From: a bacterium
GTDB lineage: Bacteria > Joyebacterota > Joyebacteria > Joyebacterales > Joyebacteraceae
Reading direction: 5' to 3'
Length of the DNA stretch: 64,000 bases
NCBI GenBank assembly: GCA_025782395.1
Contig: JALGZD010000191.1
Location: forward strand, 33,498 to 97,497
Within the stretch, counting starts at the first letter, position 1. The number at the start of each line of letters is the position of its first letter. Under the pieces are notes generated by a model. That model saw only the letters and a list, made by a program, of their open reading frames with translations, was not told where the DNA came from and did not search any database. Shown in pieces: positions 36,565-44,886 of the stretch. Made by a program: the position numbers and the translations under genes.

Positions 36565-39500
36565 GTTCACCAACGCGTCCGGGCAAGGAATGCCGAGGCG
36601 GCTATGGTCGTCCGTCGGGCCGACGTCGCACTGATCCCATGGCGAAGACGGACTCGAGCTTCCGTACGTCCCACTCAGCTTCGCGAAGTCTCCGTCGTAG
36701 ACGCGTCCATCGCCGACCCAGTTGGGCATCTCGTCAGCCACGTCTCCCAGCCAGTAGTTCGTTGCTCGGTCCCGCGCAGTGGTGGCCGCAGGTCCGTAGT
36801 TCAGCGCCTTGTCGCACGCGAACGCCTGGCAATAGTAGATGTCGCGCTCCGACCCGTCGCTCGCGTAGACCACCGTGTAGCTGCTGCCCACGCCGTTCCA
36901 CACGGCTGTCCCAGCGTACTGATCAGCCGGATAGCTCGGCCCCGAGCCGGGATACGTAGGATAGGTGCCCCACGCGTTGCTGCGGATCACGACCTCGTAG
37001 AAGTTGACATCGACGGGTAGACTCGTGGGATCGGTCCAAGTGAGGGCAACCTTGTTGTGTGCAGGCGCCGCATCGAACCCCGTGATCGCCGTCGGATTCG
37101 TGTTGTCGACGGTGGTAGTCGTGCTACCCGTCCCGACGTTGCCCAGGAGATCGGTCGCCGTCACCGCAATGGTCTTGAGACCATCACCGGCCAGATCGAC
37201 ATCGTCGAGATTCCACGTGGCCACACCGCCTGTATAGTCGTCAGGCGCCACGCTCGAACCACCTCCGGACAGAAGTGTTGAGAGGTTTGCTCTCACTGTG
37301 ATGTCGTCCAGATTGCCACAAGCATCTCCGATCGTCGTGGTCAACAGCAGGTCATCCCCGTCCTTCGCGTAGTCATCGAAGTGGGGGTTGTCGCTGTTCG
37401 TGATCGACACCGACACAGAAGGAACGCCAAGGTCAACCTGGATGGCACCGTTGCGGGCATAGACCCCGGTCATAGTCTCGTTGCTGCTGTTGCGGAAGAT
37501 CACGCTCGTGAACGTGATGGGACTCGTCCCGCAACCCACTCCCGTGAACTCAACACGGAACAGCTCGCCCGGACCCGGGACACCAGGCTGCGCGCTACGG
37601 AGTGTCCAGTCCACCGTCCGGCTATTGCCCGTGCCCGTCACGTAGAACGCGCTGTCGAGCCCCGCGAATAGGTCGCCCTTGGTGATCGAGTTCATCGTCA
37701 CCTTGGTGTCGTCCCAGGTGAAGACCACGTTGATCAAGTACACGAGGTCAGACGCCCCGCCGAGGTAATCGACACCCACGCTGCTCGTGGACACCCCGGC
37801 ATTGAGCTCCAGCGGGTCTGGGTCGCAAACGATGTTCTCACCGCCGGACTTCCCGATCCAGGGGTCGTAGAGAACGTACGTAGATACCTCGTCGCCGCTG
37901 CCGGCTCCGACGCCGCCAGGCCCACTGGCGTCGCCCCACCAGTTGTGCTTAGCATCCACGTCGACTGTGGAGTAGTTATGGCACCCGTCCCCTGCGTTCC
38001 CGTAGACGCTGTTCCAATTGAGGGTGATGTTCGCAGGCGTGCCGTCTATGCCGATACCGTGGCCTGTGCCTGCGTACCCACCCCACGTACCATCGTTGCC
38101 ATAGATCAAGTTGTATCTGGCAACAACGTTCGACGCGCCGTCCTTGAGGCTGAGTGCTCCTACGGACCAACCTTCTCCGGCAACATTGGTGATGACGTTG
38201 CCTTCGATCACGGCTCCGTCAGAGCCGACGAACGAGATGCCGCCCTCGCGTGCGCCGTTGACGGTGTTGTTGGTAATCGTTGCGTCGTCCGAGGGGTCAA
38301 GACCGGACCAGCACTTGCCGACCCAGATGCCGTGGTCGCCAGAGTTGGTGACCACATTGCCGTGGACGTCGGCGTAGTCAGAGCCTCGGGCGATGAACAT
38401 GCCGTCCGAGTAGTTGTCGGTCACGGTGCAGTCCGAGACCGTGAGGTGTGTGAAGCAGAGAGCGTAGACCGCCGAGTAGCAGTCCTGAACAGTCACATTG
38501 TCGAGCGTACACCCGTTGTAGAAGATGTACCCTTCGCCGGGTGTGTCATGTGCGTAGTCCCTGTGGAGCACTCCGTAGCCACCGGTGCTCACAAGGTCAC
38601 CCGTGAATCCCTTCACCGTGAAGTTCTGCACAGTGACGTTGTTGGCCTCAACATGGATGCCCTTCGGCCAGGATGAGCCGGAACTCCCCACGCCACCGAC
38701 CGCACCGTCGATGATGGTGCCTGCCTCGGACTGCCCGATGAGGCTGAAGTTGTCCTTGGTGATATAGACGGTCTTCAACGTCGCAGGATCAGCGCCGTAG
38801 ATCCCATCAGCCACATTGACTGTACTCCCCGTGGCGAGATCGTGACCTTCCTGCAGCCTGGTAGCGCTCCCCGTCTGCGGGCTGTCGTCATCCACCCACA
38901 GCTCAGAGAAGTCACCCTGGAAGCCGGGATCTGTGCTCGTGTCCGTGCCGGAACCCAGCCACGGCGTGTAGTCGATGTCTCCATCGACGACGCTGGCGAC
39001 CGTTGTCGGATCCGCGCTTCCCCACCAGTTGGCGGACGCGTCCAGCACAAACCCGTTCAACGGAGTGCCGACGACGATCGCCCCATCATCCGTATTGCCG
39101 TGGATTGCGCCGGAACCGAACTCGATATTGGAAGTGCTTGCGTACTGAGCATTGGCATAGGCACCCCCGAAGTAGGCGGACGAGTAGTACCAGCCTTCGA
39201 GATCAAGCCTGAAACCATCCCAGCCATTACCGTGGATGTTGTTCCCCGTGATAGTGTGATCTCTGTTCATGGGGCCAAAGTACAAGCCGTTCTTCGTGTT
39301 GTCATAGACGTCGTTGTCTGAGATCGTGACACCATCCACAAAGCCTGCAGCTGCACCGATGCCGGGATCGGAACCATGTATGACATCAGCGTAGTCCCTG
39401 ACGAACATGATGCCGCTACCCCACTTCAGATCGGGGTCGCCGCTGTGTCCGGCACCATTGTCATGAATGCGGTTGTTGTGGATCGTCAGTCCTGTCTGAG

Positions 39501-41220
39501 CACCCGAGAGCTCCACACCGCTGCGTGCAGAGTAGCAGATGTCGTTGTTCTCGATGATCGTCCCGCTGAGGTCTGCTTCCGGGTGAGTACCCCCGGGGGG
39601 TATGCCGGTGGTGCCATAGGCGGTTCCCCAAATAAAGACGTTGTTACCATTGCCGTAAGTGCCGAAGATCTTGTTGCCTGTTACCAGAGCACCTATGGTC
39701 TTTCCGGAAGCCGTGATGCGCACGCCATGTCTGCCGTTGGTCTGAGTCGCCGCGTCCGTGTTGGGCCCGATGACGTTGTTCTTGATCGTGATGCCCGTCA
39801 TCGTGTCCGCTGTGGTCCGCAACTCGATCAGATTGTTGTAGTCGTTGCCGCCAGTGACAGATCTGTCAAGCGCCTCAATGACGAATCCCTGCAGGGTCAC
39901 ATTGCTGGATTCTATCGACACCGCATTCGGATCGCCCGCTGCCGGCGTTTTGATCACCGACTGGACAGCAGTGTCGTAGTCTCCAAGTGTTGTTGGAAGA
40001 ACGAAGCTGTTCTTGTCAACACCTGAAGTCGCGCCCTGCAGTGTCAGGCTCTTGTCGACTACGATTGCCTCCTCGTAGAGCCCGGGGGCAACACTGACAA
40101 CACCGCCGGCCGTGGCGGCGCCGATCGCGTTCTGGACATAGAGGTAGTGGTCGTTTCCGAGGTCCCAGTCCATCTTGAGCATCGCGATCTCGCCGTCGCT
40201 GTAGCTGGGACTCGCGGTTTCCGTTGTGAAGAAGACGTAGACGTCTGAGCCATCATAGTACGCGACCGGCCAGTAGTCCCACCAGCAGGTCGTGCCGTAG
40301 CCGCCCATCGTCACCGCGTTGACGGCGCTCCATGAGCCTCCGGAGTAGACGGCCTCGACAAGATACTGCTGGTCCGTTGCTCCGACCCACGGCGCTGTGA
40401 TCACGTAGAGATCCGTGCCATCGCTCACGATGCACGGATCGTAGAATCCGGCGCCCGGAACTGGCGTCGAGTGGGCCGAGAAGGCGGGCGTTCCCCCGGC
40501 AGCAGCCGAGTACGCCTCGATATCACCGGTCCCGTCCTCGATGCTCACAACGTAGAGCGTCGTGCCGTCGAGTGCAATCTTTGGCTGGTTGTCACTGCTG
40601 ATGTCAATCTTCGCGCTCAGCGTGGTGCCATCCCACGTGTAGCAGTCCGAGCTAGCGTCAGCGGTGGCCTCCCAAACGATGTAGACATAGCTCGCGTCGC
40701 TCGTCACATTGACGTGGCCGCCGCGGGCCGTCGAATCCGCGATGAGCGTCGTCGGGCCGGTCCAAGAGGCGCCATCCCACTTGTAGTAGTAGAGGCCTTT
40801 GTCGATGCCGGACTGGCCGCTCGAGGCGAAGGCATAGATGTCCCCCCCGAAGTAGGTGGCCGACACGACGCGCTGGTCGAATCCGACAGGACGGGCGGTC
40901 TCAGAGAGCGCGAGCTTCGTCTCCGCTGCGCTCGCAAGGCCGACGAGAGTCCCCGCCGTCTTGTAGTAGATGACGTATGTGTCCGCGTCGGGGTCGTAGC
41001 CCCCACCGCGAACGCCTGCTGTGCTGGTGTCATCCCCCTTCGTCCAGAACAGCCAGTAGTTGCTGCCGTCGTAGACGATCGAGGGATTCCGGTCGTACTC
41101 CACATTGGTCGTCATGTGCGTGGCACCGCTCACCTCGATGGTTGCGGCCCAACCGGTAGCGGCGAACACGACAAGCATCACCATGCAGGCCGCCGTTTTC
41201 ATAAGTTCCCGTCCACTCAT
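35803..41220 (-). CDS. 1805-residue exported protein: propeller-like head, two beta-helices, cohesin, dockerin-like, FlgD-like domain
   Basis: This is the largest gene in the window. A signal peptide covers about residues 1-26. A beta-propeller-like region with repeated SIVYDG/YYYKWDG/YVYIVWEA strands occupies about 27-345. Two right-handed beta-helix regions follow (about 350-770 and 790-1110), with N-N-x-I and NWWG turns. The C-terminal series is the same as in the neighbour: cohesin-like, Ig/Fn3-like, dockerin-like (DGRVYDGDFAKLSG, VNFEDLMIFAMNY), a second cohesin-like and a FlgD-like domain. GGGAG precedes the ATG. The leader is about 400 nt, driven by the promoter at 41624-41652, and holds the structured element at 41423-41512. 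A carbohydrate-binding or adhesin role is plausible; no active site is recognisable. Confidence 0.85.
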   Translation of the reverse strand: MSGRELMKTAACMVMLVVFAATGWAATIEVSGATHMTTNVEYDRNPSIVYDGSNYWLFWTKGDDTSTAGVRGGGYDPDADTYVIYYKTAGTLVGLASAAETKLALSETARPVGFDQRVVSATYFGGDIYAFASSGQSGIDKGLYYYKWDGASWTGPTTLIADSTARGGHVNVTSDASYVYIVWEATADASSDCYTWDGTTLSAKIDISSDNQPKIALDGTTLYVVSIEDGTGDIEAYSAAAGGTPAFSAHSTPVPGAGFYDPCIVSDGTDLYVITAPWVGATDQQYLVEAVYSGGSWSAVNAVTMGGYGTTCWWDYWPVAYYDGSDVYVFFTTETASPSYSDGEIAMLKMDWDLGNDHYLYVQNAIGAATAGGVVSVAPGLYEEAIVVDKSLTLQGATSGVDKNSFVLPTTLGDYDTAVQSVIKTPAAGDPNAVSIESSNVTLQGFVIEALDRSVTGGNDYNNLIELRTTADTMTGITIKNNVIGPNTDAATQTNGRHGVRITASGKTIGALVTGNKIFGTYGNGNNVFIWGTAYGTTGIPPGGTHPEADLSGTIIENNDICYSARSGVELSGAQTGLTIHNNRIHDNGAGHSGDPDLKWGSGIMFVRDYADVIHGSDPGIGAAAGFVDGVTISDNDVYDNTKNGLYFGPMNRDHTITGNNIHGNGWDGFRLDLEGWYYSSAYFGGAYANAQYASTSNIEFGSGAIHGNTDDGAIVVGTPLNGFVLDASANWWGSADPTTVASVVDGDIDYTPWLGSGTDTSTDPGFQGDFSELWVDDDSPQTGSATRLQEGHDLATGSTVNVADGIYGADPATLKTVYITKDNFSLIGQSEAGTIIDGAVGGVGSSGSSWPKGIHVEANNVTVQNFTVKGFTGDLVSTGGYGVLHRDYAHDTPGEGYIFYNGCTLDNVTVQDCYSAVYALCFTHLTVSDCTVTDNYSDGMFIARGSDYADVHGNVVTNSGDHGIWVGKCWSGLDPSDDATITNNTVNGAREGGISFVGSDGAVIEGNVITNVAGEGWSVGALSLKDGASNVVARYNLIYGNDGTWGGYAGTGHGIGIDGTPANITLNWNSVYGNAGDGCHNYSTVDVDAKHNWWGDASGPGGVGAGSGDEVSTYVLYDPWIGKSGGENIVCDPDPLELNAGVSTSSVGVDYLGGASDLVYLINVVFTWDDTKVTMNSITKGDLFAGLDSAFYVTGTGNSRTVDWTLRSAQPGVPGPGELFRVEFTGVGCGTSPITFTSVIFRNSSNETMTGVYARNGAIQVDLGVPSVSVSITNSDNPHFDDYAKDGDDLLLTTTIGDACGNLDDITVRANLSTLLSGGGSSVAPDDYTGGVATWNLDDVDLAGDGLKTIAVTATDLLGNVGTGSTTTTVDNTNPTAITGFDAAPAHNKVALTWTDPTSLPVDVNFYEVVIRSNAWGTYPTYPGSGPSYPADQYAGTAVWNGVGSSYTVVYASDGSERDIYYCQAFACDKALNYGPAATTARDRATNYWLGDVADEMPNWVGDGRVYDGDFAKLSGTYGSSSPSSPWDQCDVGPTDDHSRLGIPCPDALVNFEDLMIFAMNYDVVAARVVPLLTEPAVGDLALSIEEIGRNADGTVELALRLLGNMGEVKGVSAVLSLDGLEFVSARLSDEMETPAADIFFWYGERDGAVQIDLAMLGTGMTIGGSGELAHLTFVATGDVYSIEFESASLRGAENEDLDADLAGYGSGDELPMAFRLVQNAPNPFNPLTTIAYEVPQASAVTITVYDISGRLVTTLVEGTVDPGRHSVIWDGRNDHGESVGSGVYFCVMETPDYRGSHKMTLLK

Positions 41221-41422
41221 TGCGTCACTCCCGTGATCTCATGATCTGAAGAAAGACACCCTCAACTCTCCTCCATCCTCCCCTTCTTCATGGATCATCG
41301 CCCTCCTATTGGCCTCAGGACCGTCCGCGCCTCACGGCACCTTTGTGTGCGCAGCAATACTCAGCATGTGAAAGACCTTGACGAAATACCCGGCCGCGGG
41401 TATGTTGCTCACACACAAGGAC

Positions 41423-41512
41423 GGATACGCCCGAACCTTCCAGGTTCACGTATCCCGCTCTTGCCCGGGCGGCTGGACTGGTTGCACGCCAATTCCCCAG
41501 TCGCCCGCTTTT
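41423..41512 (-). ncRNA. Conserved structured leader element, copy A
   Basis: Read on the minus strand, GCGGGCGACTGG and CCAGCCGCCCGGG-like arms (41497-41512 and 41464-41477) pair as CGGGC/GCCCG and GACTGG/CCAGTC. They are followed by a second hairpin, GGATACG/CGTATCC, with an inner GAACC/GGTTC stem (41423-41455). The same two arms recur at 50512-50557, ahead of another secreted-protein operon. It lies about 105 nt into the predicted transcript and about 200 nt before the start codon. I do not recognise a known riboswitch class. Confidence 0.6.
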
Positions 41513-41623
41513 CTTCTCCGCTACCTGTAGGTTTTCTCCACCCTCGTACGCTTCGTCCACCACCTCACCAGGCTATTCGGCCCCGCTCTGAGCAGAAGCA
41601 GGAATGTGAGGTTTGTCTTTAGG

Positions 41624-41652
41624 AGCATACCGCAACCCCACCATCATGTCAA
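41624..41652 (-). promoter_or_regulatory. Near-consensus sigma70-type promoter of the giant beta-helix gene
   Basis: On the minus strand TTGACA (41647-41652) and TATGCT (41624-41629) are 17 nt apart. The expected start near 41617 gives a leader of almost 400 nt containing the structured element. Confidence 0.75.
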
Positions 41653-41892
41653 CGACTAATCTTGACAATAGTAGTGAAAACTCGTAGTCATGTATCTACT
41701 TGACGCCATATACTGCAACCTACGGCGATAGTATCTGTAACACCGTAGCTTGCCACGCTGTGTTAACTATCCATTCTCTGTGAGAAACCACCTATTCCGT
41801 GGCGTTTTTCGATCTCAGGCACGGTGAGCACGGGTGCTTCGGGGAATTGCGAGAGGGTTACCAGCTGATTGACAGTCCTCAAACGGACGCCT

Positions 41893-43506
41893 TCAACGTG
41901 TGGAACGGATGTAGACCATCTTGGCCCTAAGTGGTGGAACCTCATCACCTACGACCACGAAGTAGATGCCTGACGGCACGCATCTGCCACTTCCGGGCCA
42001 CGAGACAATCATGTGCCGCCCCGCAGCGTCAAAGCTCCAGAGCAGTCTGCCACGAACGTCCACGATATCGATGCGGCGGCCAACGTCCTGATGAGGGAAA
42101 TCCGCAACCACAGTTGCGGGGCCGATCGAAGGAGATGGGAAGACTGTGAGACTTCCCTGCCTCACATCCGATTGAAACCCGTCGCCGCCGACCGATGTTC
42201 CAAGTGCGATAGAGCTCATCTCGTCCGCATGAGCTCCCAGTGTGGCGAGGGTCGTAGCGTCGCTGTCGTAGACGCTGTACCACCCCTGGCACTCATGAGG
42301 TGGATCGCCCACCCACGGCTCGCCGGGACTCCAGTAGCCACCGAACGGATCGGATGGCCTCCCCTCGCCCGCCCAGGCCCAGACGTTATCACCGCATGCC
42401 GGCCCACCGCCTTGCGCTGATGTCTCTATGAGACCGTACAACACGGAGAGCAGCGAGTCCCGCCAGACTACGGAAGCGGACGGATCGTAAGAGCCATTGT
42501 CCCGGGCGAGTCCGAACTCCTCGAGCACCAGCGGCTTGCTGAGGAGCTCGGCCTCGCCAAGGTGCGCCGCGAGGTAGTCCACTGCGGCTGCCAGCGCCGA
42601 CGGAAAAGTAGCCTCCGGGTCCGATGGGTCGAACCACTCCCAGTTCTGTGGCCAGATGTGGATGGTGGTGTAGTCAATGTCCGGGCCGTCGTGATTGTCG
42701 GTGAAGTCGAGCCCGTTCCAGGACGGCCACGGAGTGTCTCCTTCGCAGCCGGTTGTCACGAGGTGGTTGGGGTCGAGCGACTTGATGTAGGCCGCGGTGT
42801 CGTCCAGCCACGTGTTGAACGCTGCCGCATTGTTGTGAAACCCTCGGGGCTCGTTTGCCAACTCCCACGCCATGATGGTGGGGTCGTTTCCATAGAGGAG
42901 GCCCGCATACGGGTTGAGTCGCGCAATGAGAAACGCGATGTGGTCCCTGAGATCCTGCATGGCGCCCGCGTTGGAGTAGAAGTCGGACGCGTAGTCCTGG
43001 AAGACGTTCCAGTCGCCTCCGGGCTCCGGAGGAGGATAGGGTATCTGACCGCCACCGTTCCAGCTCACGTACTGCGCCATTCCGCCGGACCAGTGCCAGA
43101 AGTTCGTGAAACAGGCCACCGCTCTCATCCCACGTCCGCGCATCTCACTGATCAGGTAGTCGAGGCCGTCGAGCACCTCCGGGTTGTACACCCCCGGGGA
43201 CGTTTGGAGCGACGGCACGATGCGCCAAGGCTCGGAGTCCGGTCCTTCGCTCCCGACCATGATGCGGAGGTTCATGATGCCGAGCGATCGCAGTGCGTCG
43301 AGCTCGCGACACAGGCGCTCGCGGTCTCCCCCAGCACCTGCGGAAGCCAGGTTCATGCCGTACCAGTAGTTGACGCCGGCGTAGAGGTAGCGTTGCCCGC
43401 TCAGCTCGAACGTCGTTCCGTCAGTCTGGACGAACTCCGTATTGCCCGCGAAGCACAAGTCCACAGGGACCGTCAGGATCAGCAGGATGACAAGCGCGTG
43501 CATCAC
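41893..43506 (-). CDS. Secreted GH5-family beta-mannanase-like glycoside hydrolase with FlgD-like end
   Basis: The 537-residue protein begins with a signal peptide (about 1-20). The catalytic TIM barrel resembles plant-type endo-1,4-beta-mannanases (GH5_7): YLYAGVNYWYGMNLAS at the start, MAWELANEPRG with the acid/base Glu, TIHIWPQNW, and VLEEFGLARDNGS with the nucleophile Glu. The last 90 or so residues are a FlgD-like domain (VFPSPSIGPATV, VDVRGRLLW, SGIYFVVV). GGAGGCA precedes a GTG-ATG pair. It would cut beta-mannan or a related glucan outside the cell. It is the only clear polysaccharide-cleaving enzyme among the cohesin-type proteins and carries no dockerin-like module. Confidence 0.88.
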   Translation of the reverse strand: MMHALVILLILTVPVDLCFAGNTEFVQTDGTTFELSGQRYLYAGVNYWYGMNLASAGAGGDRERLCRELDALRSLGIMNLRIMVGSEGPDSEPWRIVPSLQTSPGVYNPEVLDGLDYLISEMRGRGMRAVACFTNFWHWSGGMAQYVSWNGGGQIPYPPPEPGGDWNVFQDYASDFYSNAGAMQDLRDHIAFLIARLNPYAGLLYGNDPTIMAWELANEPRGFHNNAAAFNTWLDDTAAYIKSLDPNHLVTTGCEGDTPWPSWNGLDFTDNHDGPDIDYTTIHIWPQNWEWFDPSDPEATFPSALAAAVDYLAAHLGEAELLSKPLVLEEFGLARDNGSYDPSASVVWRDSLLSVLYGLIETSAQGGGPACGDNVWAWAGEGRPSDPFGGYWSPGEPWVGDPPHECQGWYSVYDSDATTLATLGAHADEMSSIALGTSVGGDGFQSDVRQGSLTVFPSPSIGPATVVADFPHQDVGRRIDIVDVRGRLLWSFDAAGRHMIVSWPGSGRCVPSGIYFVVVGDEVPPLRAKMVYIRSTR

Positions 43507-43555
43507 TCTGTTGTGCCTCCAGAATCCCGTCCGCAGTGTCTCGCCATGCTGGCAG

Positions 43556-44164
43556 CTAGTAGAACATCGCCTTGATTGCCGACCACGAGGTCAAGGCGAC
43601 CGGGCACGCCATGCCCTGTACGATTATCCAGTCGAAGTACACTTGGCCATATGTGGCCCATCCTGACCAGTGCTCTCCAGTGGAGATGAAATGGAGCACG
43701 CACGGTCCTGATGCGTAGACGTCTTCCAGTGTCGTCATGTGCCACACGAGGTCTGTGTTCTCGACATCGCCGGGATAGCTGAAGAGCAGCATTCCAGGTG
43801 GAGAGTCACCCACTTCATAGATGTAGAGATCAAATGCGTCTACGGCCTGACCCTCCAGGTGGCGCAAGCTGATGGATCTCGGCACCTCGGAGTCCTCCGA
43901 ACCGAAGTCGAGCGTCACACATGCCCAGACATCACCATCGCCGAGCGCCTCGGGACAGTCTATGCCCCTGCAGTTGTCAACGTCCCCGTATGGTCCAGGC
44001 GGATCATGCACGGTTCCATACTGAACGTCGCCCCACCCAACCAGATCGTGACCCAGCTCCCATGCTGGACTCCCTATGTTGACTTGGTCCAGCACTTCAG
44101 CCGGCAGAGGCGCTGCGACCACGGCAATACAAAGAACCGTGAACACAATCAATAGTCGTTTCAT
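43556..44164 (-). CDS. Exported protein of unknown function with a SWxxIK C-terminal tail
   Basis: The protein has about 202 residues from ATG 44164 (GGAGGTG upstream; the frame extends further without a good site). A signal peptide covers about 1-22. The mature part is a single beta-rich domain with two CxG/GxDCP-type cysteines and the strands VWACVTLDFGSE and AFDLYIYEVGD. It could be a jelly-roll or Ig-like fold. The C-terminus SWSAIKAMFY closely resembles SWTDIKLMYR of the double-cohesin protein at 26776-27735. I do not recognise the family. Confidence 0.75.
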   Translation of the reverse strand: MKRLLIVFTVLCIAVVAAPLPAEVLDQVNIGSPAWELGHDLVGWGDVQYGTVHDPPGPYGDVDNCRGIDCPEALGDGDVWACVTLDFGSEDSEVPRSISLRHLEGQAVDAFDLYIYEVGDSPPGMLLFSYPGDVENTDLVWHMTTLEDVYASGPCVLHFISTGEHWSGWATYGQVYFDWIIVQGMACPVALTSWSAIKAMFY

Positions 44165-44207
44165 AACAACACCTCCAGGTTTGCGGCCCTGCGTGGCGTT
44201 CGACAAC

Positions 44208-44822
44208 CTACATGCTCCCGGTCGCCAGCCGCCCCTCCACATCCACCATCGGCTCGGTGAGCGTCTCTATCCCGAAGGCGGCGAAAAGGCCGTCGACCTC
44301 GAGGAAGAGAGTGTGGTACCCGCGCCTGCCGTTGCCCTCCAGGAACACCTCGCTGTTCTCTATGAATTGCTCGCTGACCACTCGGCCCTCCTGGTCCACG
44401 AGGCGGCATACTGCGGCGGCGTTTCGATGCATCGGTTTGCCTCCCTCCGGCAGCGTGAACCGCACGGCCACGCCCCAGTCAGTGGCATTCGTGGCGACGC
44501 TGACCTCGGCGACAGTGGTGTTCGTTGTGACGCTGACCTCCGCAACATCGGCCGGCGGCAGGGATTCCACCGCCACCGTTCTGTCCCCGCCGACCCCGTA
44601 TCGAGGGTGAGGGTCGAAGGCACTGGCAAGCCTGACCTTGATGACCCGGCGGATGTTGAGGCTGAATCCAGTGGCGTTCTCGTCGCCCGCTGCTAGCATC
44701 GGCTCGCTGCCAATCATGACAACCGCGAGGAGGACTGCAAACAGGGCGAGACTAAGGCCGGTCTTTGGACGCGTCGGGGCTTGGCGCGGCTCGCCGCGTG
44801 TGTGGTTCACAACCGTAGTCAT
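44208..44822 (-). CDS. Exported beta-rich protein, putative subunit linked to the secretin operon
   Basis: The protein has about 204 residues from ATG 44822 (AAGGAGG upstream). A long N-region precedes a signal-type hydrophobic stretch at about residues 22-42. The mature part opens GFSLNIRRVIKVRL and has an internal near-repeat (AEVSVTTN / AEVSVATN) followed by DWGVAVRFTLP. A DWGV strand also occurs in the protein at 49336-50376, and all three small exported proteins of this set have similar alternating beta strands. I do not recognise the family; a pilus- or coat-like subunit is my inference from context. Confidence 0.65.
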   Translation of the reverse strand: MTTVVNHTRGEPRQAPTRPKTGLSLALFAVLLAVVMIGSEPMLAAGDENATGFSLNIRRVIKVRLASAFDPHPRYGVGGDRTVAVESLPPADVAEVSVTTNTTVAEVSVATNATDWGVAVRFTLPEGGKPMHRNAAAVCRLVDQEGRVVSEQFIENSEVFLEGNGRRGYHTLFLEVDGLFAAFGIETLTEPMVDVEGRLATGSM

Positions 44823-44886
44823 CGGAACGCTTCCTCCTTCTCTCCCACTGTTCACCAGCACCTTTCACATCGAGCTGGGATTCCCT

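Larger units (their letters stand above)
41221..41892. other. 672-nt intergenic region with promoter and structured leader element
   Basis: This gap separates the GH5-like gene from the giant beta-helix gene. It holds the promoter at 41624-41652 and the structured element at 41423-41512, both on the minus strand. The part from about 41640 to 41800 is visibly richer in A and T than the coding sequence around it. I see no gene here. Confidence 0.7.

Noticed and set aside
26776..41220. A cellulosome
   Set aside because: Cohesin-like and dockerin-like modules are present, but the only glycoside hydrolase nearby (41893-43506) has no dockerin-like module and there is no carbohydrate-binding scaffoldin.
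41464..41512. Plus-strand intrinsic terminator (GC stem followed by TTTTCTT)
   Set aside because: The plus strand has no gene upstream to terminate. The same arms recur at 50512-50557 in a minus-strand leader, so a leader element on the minus strand explains both better.
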